The notes below the pieces were generated by a model. That model saw only the letters and a list, made by a program, of their open reading frames with translations. It searched no databases and was not told where the DNA came from. Below, one piece after another: positions 59,901 to 64,000 of a DNA stretch of 64,000 nucleotides. The position numbers were made by a program, and so were the translations under genes. Source of the DNA: Nicotiana tabacum (lineage: Eukaryota > Streptophyta > Magnoliopsida > Solanales > Solanaceae); the NCBI RefSeq assembly GCF_000715075.1, contig NC_134087.1, positions 186,031,276 through 186,095,275 of the forward strand. The letters are read 5' to 3'. Each line of letters starts with the position of its first letter. The first letter of the stretch is position 1.

Positions 59901-61080
59901 AAAAATCTCGGATTGCTCGATTTATACACTGCCCAACATTTTCGCACCTACGGTTACTGTTCACGCACCTGCCATTACTGTGCACACAGGTGTATTACTG
60001 TTCACGCACCTGCGAAAAACACAACAACTGCCCGGAAATTTCAGCAGCTTTTAATTTCACTAAAAATGCTCTAACTCCATCATACGAACTCGGAATTCGA
60101 CGATTCTTATTCCTATGAGTCACAAATAATAATACGAACCTATTCCTTCAATTGAAACTCAATTCAGAGCTCATTTACTCAATGCGATACCAATTTCGCT
60201 CGTTGAATAATTAACTCATGTTTTGCGCTAAAAACTCAATCGCGACTTGATGAAATTAGACCAAACTTTCCAGATCACACCTATAATTCATTATAAAAAT
60301 CTCGAAAGTCTCGGAATCGAGTTTCGATCTCTAGAACTAAAAATGGACCTTTGGATTATTACATGCTTATGCTCAAAACGCCAAACTCTTCCAAAAACTC
60401 CTCCAAAACTCATCCGAGCCCCATGGGATCCCAACCAAGTATACTAACAAGTCCCATAACATGACACGAACTTAGTCGATGCCTCAAATTACATTGAAAA
60501 ACACTAAAACATGAATCTCACCCCAATTCAAGCTTATTCAAAACTAACAAATTTCAAATTCTACATTCGACCTATCAAATCAATTCCGATTGACCTCAAA
60601 TTTTACACACAAGTCATAAATGACATAACGAAGATGTTCCAATTTCGAGAATCGAATTTTGATCTCGATATCAAAAATTCAACTCCCCAGTCAAACTTTC
60701 CAAAAATCTTCTATTTTCCAACTTTCGCCAAAATGCGTTGAAATGTCCTACGGACTTCCAAATCCAAATCCGAGCATATGCCCAATCCCGAAATCATGAT
60801 ACGACCCTGCTGGAACCTTTAAATCCCCATTCCAAGGTCGTTTACTCAAAATGAGAATTCTCTTTCCAAATCGACTCTAAACTTCCGAAATTCAATTACG
60901 ACCCCTCGTACAAGTCATAATACCTGAAGTGAAGCTGCTCATGGCTTCAAACTGCTGAACAACGTGCTAGAGCTCAAAAAGACTGGTCGGGTCGTTACAA
61001 AATTAAAATAATTAAAAACAAATATATTTTTTGTGAATTCGTAGGAGTATTTTTCATCGAGCAAAAATTAAGTGCTCACA
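57000..61080 (-). repeat. Reverse-oriented Tat/Ogre-like LTR fragment, interrupted
   Basis: Read on the minus strand, it begins TGTGAGCACTTAATTTTTGC (61080 downward) and later has the same order of landmarks as the Ogre-like LTR above: a TTAATTAATTT-rich part, a short CCCAATT segment, then a CAATCTAACGGTCCAG word resembling the CCGTTGATCG segment at 27415. It contains a GGT/G run at 57378-57413. The solo LTR 58216-60999 lies inside it. The far end is not defined. Confidence 0.4.
58216..60999. mobile_element. Solo LTR, 2.78 kb, TSD AAATT
   Basis: Begins TGTCACGACCC and ends GGGTCGTTACA, an inverted terminal pair. AAATT at 58211-58215 is repeated exactly at 61000-61004. There is no internal domain, primer site or polypurine tract, so it is a solo LTR. 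It carries the GTAGCATGAGTAC and GAGACGAGAGG segments that also occur in the LTR-like block at the left end of the window. The ORFs at 59772, 60247 and 60511 are not gene-like. Confidence 0.88.
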
Positions 61081-61365
61081 CATATATTTGAACCCACTTG
61101 ATGAAAATCCTGAGTCCGCCATTAATAATACTAGTGGGGAGATGGGGAAGTTGTACGTATTACTATCTTACTTGAACGACATATATCACTAACTAATTAG
61201 TGATTCACCAAAACATATAGTTTATCCTCACTTATCACAAATAATAATTCATCGGTATTTCACAGATACAGACTTAGTGGGCATTTGGATATAAGAATTG
61301 TAAAATTTCAAAAAAAAAAGTGAAAATTTTTTTCAAATGAAAACGGTATTTGAAAATTGGAGTTG
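61081..61365. other. Short spacer before the copia element
   Basis: AT-rich. It contains GGGCATTTGGATATAAGAATT at about 61278, which resembles one end of a common solanaceous MITE, but no opposite end is seen before the LTR. Confidence 0.4.
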
Positions 61366-62285
61366 TGTTAAGATGTTGGCCCAAGAATAGGTAAAGTTTT
61401 GAAGAATGACAAATGAACTCAATCATGGACCAGGTCCATCTGGTGAAGCACAGTCTTGATCTAAACATGTGAGATGCACGTAAAGGAGATGAGCATGAAG
61501 AAGATAAGTCATCCGCAATATCTCATGATCTGATCGAAAAGGTTGCATATTGGATAAGGGGAGAAGGTCTCCTTATACGAAGAGAACACAATCCGAATAA
61601 AAGATAGTCTTGGAGTTTGAGATCTTTAAGGACTCAACTACGATAGAAGATCGGCAATTGAGTTCCAATCAAACTCTGATTACTAACCCATTAAATGACA
61701 ATGATTGATCTCTTTTACAGGTATTGCATAAACACAGAAGTTAAACTAAATTGAAAGCAAAAGAGCAAGGCGATTTTGCAAGCAATTTATGTGAGATTTG
61801 AGTGTGCACTCCTGAAGATACTTGAACGAGATAGAAGAACCAGCTCCATTGTATTTTTTCTTATTCTAGTTCAATTGTAGTAGGTGGTTTAAAGTTGTAC
61901 CTTTCCAGCTTTCATAGAAGCAATTGTATTAGGTACTTTGAGAGTTCAAGTTATAGGCTAACTTGAAGTTGTCGCAACAATTGAGGCTGTGTGCTACAAC
62001 GAGATTAGAGTTAATCCTTAGGTTTACAAAGAGTTTTGTAAATGATGTTTTGGCTCTGTGATTTTAGTGAAAGTTTGGGAAAATCTTACTAAGTAGTAGG
62101 TCGTGGTTTTTTTACCTTTTAAGCCAGGTATTTTTCATGTAAAAATCTCTGTGTTCTTTATTTTATGTACTTTTAATTCCGCAAACAGTAGTAGTTAGAA
62201 CACCTAGAAGAACCTGGTTCTTCAAGATCAAAAATTGGGTACCACACAAATCACCCCCTCTTGTGTGGTATTGACACTTAAAACA
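61366..62285 (+). repeat. Ty1/copia 5' LTR, 920 bp
   Basis: Starts TGTTAAGATG and ends CACTTAAAACA. The initiator-Met primer site follows within six bases, which fixes the right end. The left flank AGTTG (61361-61365) would be one half of the target duplication; its partner lies outside the window. Confidence 0.82.
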
Positions 62286-62290
62286 TCGAT

Positions 62291-62302
62291 TGATATCAGA
62301 GC
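62291..62302 (+). promoter_or_regulatory. Copia primer-binding site, tRNA-iMet
   Basis: TGATATCAGAGC matches the initiator tRNA complement TGGTATCAGAGC with one change. Confidence 0.85.
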
Positions 62303-62344
62303 TGGTTATCCTTGAAGAGGCTAACACCTTAGGAAAAGATCAAC

Positions 62345-64000
62345 ATGAGTGCACCACCTGGGAACTGGGAAGGGCAATCCACTGCTAGGCCTCCACTTTT
62401 CAATGGTCAGTACTATTCTTGGTGGAAGAACATGATGAGGGATCAAATCATAGGAGAAGACTATGAACTCTGGGACATAGTCAGTGATGGTCCTCTAGCA
62501 ACTACAAAGAAGAATACTGAAGGAGTGGATGTACCTAAGACAAGAGTTGACTGCACTGCTGAAGACCTGAAGAAGTGGGAGAAAAATGTCAAGGCCAAGA
62601 AATGACTTGTGTGTGGATTAGGTCCAGATGAATACAGTAGAATTTAAAGATGTAATACTGCTAAGGAAATCTGGGACACTTTGCAAGTGGCTCATGAAGG
62701 AACACCTCAAGTGAAAAGGTCAAGAGGAACACTGTTGTACTCCTAGTATGAGAACTTCACCATGAAAGAAGGAGAAACCATCCAAGAGATGTATACAAGG
62801 TTCACCACATTGACAAATGAACTTAAATCTCTTGGAAGGATTATTCTCGAAGAGGACAAAGTTGAGAAGATTTTGACCAGGGTTCTGCTAGTCACTTGGG
62901 AAAGCAAAATCACTACTATTCAGGAATCAAAGAACATTGCTACCCTCAAGCTGGATGAACTAATAGGAAACCTTACAGCCTATGAACTGAGAAGCCAGAC
63001 TATGAAAATGGATGCACCCAAAAAGGAAAGAAGTCTGGCTCTCTGAATTGCTGAAGGTTCAGATTTGGAGGATGATGAAATGGCCTTGACCACTAGAAAT
63101 TTCAAAAATTACTTGATGAGAGGAAAGGGTTCTTCAATAGGTACAACCTTCAACAAACCAAGGGCTCCTGAGAAACAGACTAATGAGGGTTGATACAAGT
63201 GTGGTAAGACTGATCACATGATCAAGAACTGCCCTCAATGGGAAATTGAGTGGAAGAAGGAAAGGGCTGAACAAAGGAGCAGGAAGAAGGAACCGGTTCC
63301 ACCAAAAAGGAACAAAATATCAACAAAGGCTATGGTTGCTGCCTGGGGAGAAACATCAGATGAGGACTCGGAAGATGAAGCTGGAGATGAACAAGCTCTT
63401 ATGGCTATAGGAGAATCAGATGATGAACAAGAGGTAAGTATTCTTCATCTCAAAGACAAGATTAAATTCCTGTCTAAAGAAAGGTTGTCTGAGCTATTGC
63501 AGGATTTCATTGATGAGTTTGAGATAATTAACAATGAAAAGGAAGATTTGTCTAGGGAATGTATGACCCTAAAAGCTAAGTGCAAAAATCTAGAGTCTAG
63601 GGCTAATGAGAGTGAAAGTGAAAATATTGAGTTGAAGAACCAGGTTCTTGAACTTGACACTAGTGTCCTAGAACTTAGGTCTGAGAACTTAAAACTGAAA
63701 CTAGGAACAGGAAAGAAGAAAGCTGATCACACTCATCTCACCCTAGAAGAAAACTTAGGAAAAATGAAGGATGAGCTATACAGGAAAGATGAGTAGATAA
63801 GAGTACTAAAAGAAAATCTAGGGAAGGTAAAACATGAACTAGACAAAACTTGCAAATGGAACAAGGCTTCTGATGCACTCTTCTGGCTACACGAACATCA
63901 CAGTAGCAACAAAAGAGGACTTGGTTATGGGACTCAAGCACATAAGTGGGATCCTAAAAGCAAGTACCTCACTCTTCCTAAAAATAAAATTTGCACACAT
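62345..64000 (+). pseudogene. gag: Ty1/copia gag (SIRE-like), runs off window
   Basis: One reading frame from ATG 62345 to the window end without frameshift, broken only by six stops (62603, near 62647, near 62744, 63044, 63191 and 63794). Order: LFNGQYYSWWKNMMRDQIIG (copia gag N-terminus), TIQEMYTRFTTLTNELKSLG (UBN2-type domain), a zinc knuckle YKCGKTDHMIKNC whose first Cys position is a TGA (63191-63193), then a long coiled coil (63440-63790). The long C-terminal extension after the knuckle fits SIRE/Maximus-type elements. Protease, integrase and RT would follow outside the window. Confidence 0.85.

Noticed and set aside
59772..60741. Three forward ORFs of 66-100 codons
   Set aside because: They lie inside a non-coding solo LTR and have no domain or start context.

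Overview
The window looks like gene-poor nuclear DNA of a flowering plant, most likely a solanaceous species such as Nicotiana. This is inferred from base composition, Ty3/gypsy Tat- and Ogre-type retrotransposons, LTR-like repeats starting TGTCACGACCC, a Helitron and a plant RALF peptide gene. The species was not tested by any search. No prokaryotic feature, rRNA, intact tRNA or CRISPR array was seen. The only intact host protein gene I can support is a RALF precursor on the minus strand at 8508-8903.

Layout. 1-2480: LTR-like repeat cut by the window edge, with 39-bp and 33-bp tandem arrays and a GC-rich palindromic patch. 2660-4610: arrays of foldback tandem repeats. 5228-5448: hAT-like MITE. 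5587-7930: non-autonomous Helitron on the minus strand. 7931-9404: a 1.5-kb host island with the RALF gene. 9410-20817: complete but decayed Tat-lineage retrotransposon (called TE1 here), TSD ATGGT. 20970-51511: a second, older Tat element in reverse orientation (TE2). TE2 was invaded twice inside its antisense ORF: by a solo LTR at 23473-26188 (TSD TCCAT/TCTAT) and by a 16.6-kb Ogre-like element at 26838-43444 (perfect TSD GATGG). 52596-55605: two tandem TIR-type elements and a nested MITE. About 57000-61080: a reverse Tat/Ogre-like LTR fragment carrying a solo LTR at 58216-60999 (perfect TSD AAATT). 61366 to the end: the 5' LTR and gag of a Ty1/copia element, running out of the window.

How the parts relate. 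TE1 and TE2 share one plan: LTR, tRNA primer site, gag, protease, RT, RNase H, a second RNase H, integrase, then a coding unit on the opposite strand (aORF) before the other LTR. The aORFs carry a TATAAATA box, nearby TGACG motifs and candidate introns of 72-87 bp, and the TE2 copy has an AATAAA after its stop. They therefore look like independently transcribed spliced genes inside retrotransposons. All the pol genes are interrupted by stops and frameshifts, and many stops are CAG-to-TAG changes. Nothing here looks mobile without help in trans.

I did not find a clearly new defence or metabolic system. The best candidates for follow-up are the spliced, separately promoted antisense genes of the Tat elements and the RALF gene squeezed between a Helitron and a retrotransposon LTR.
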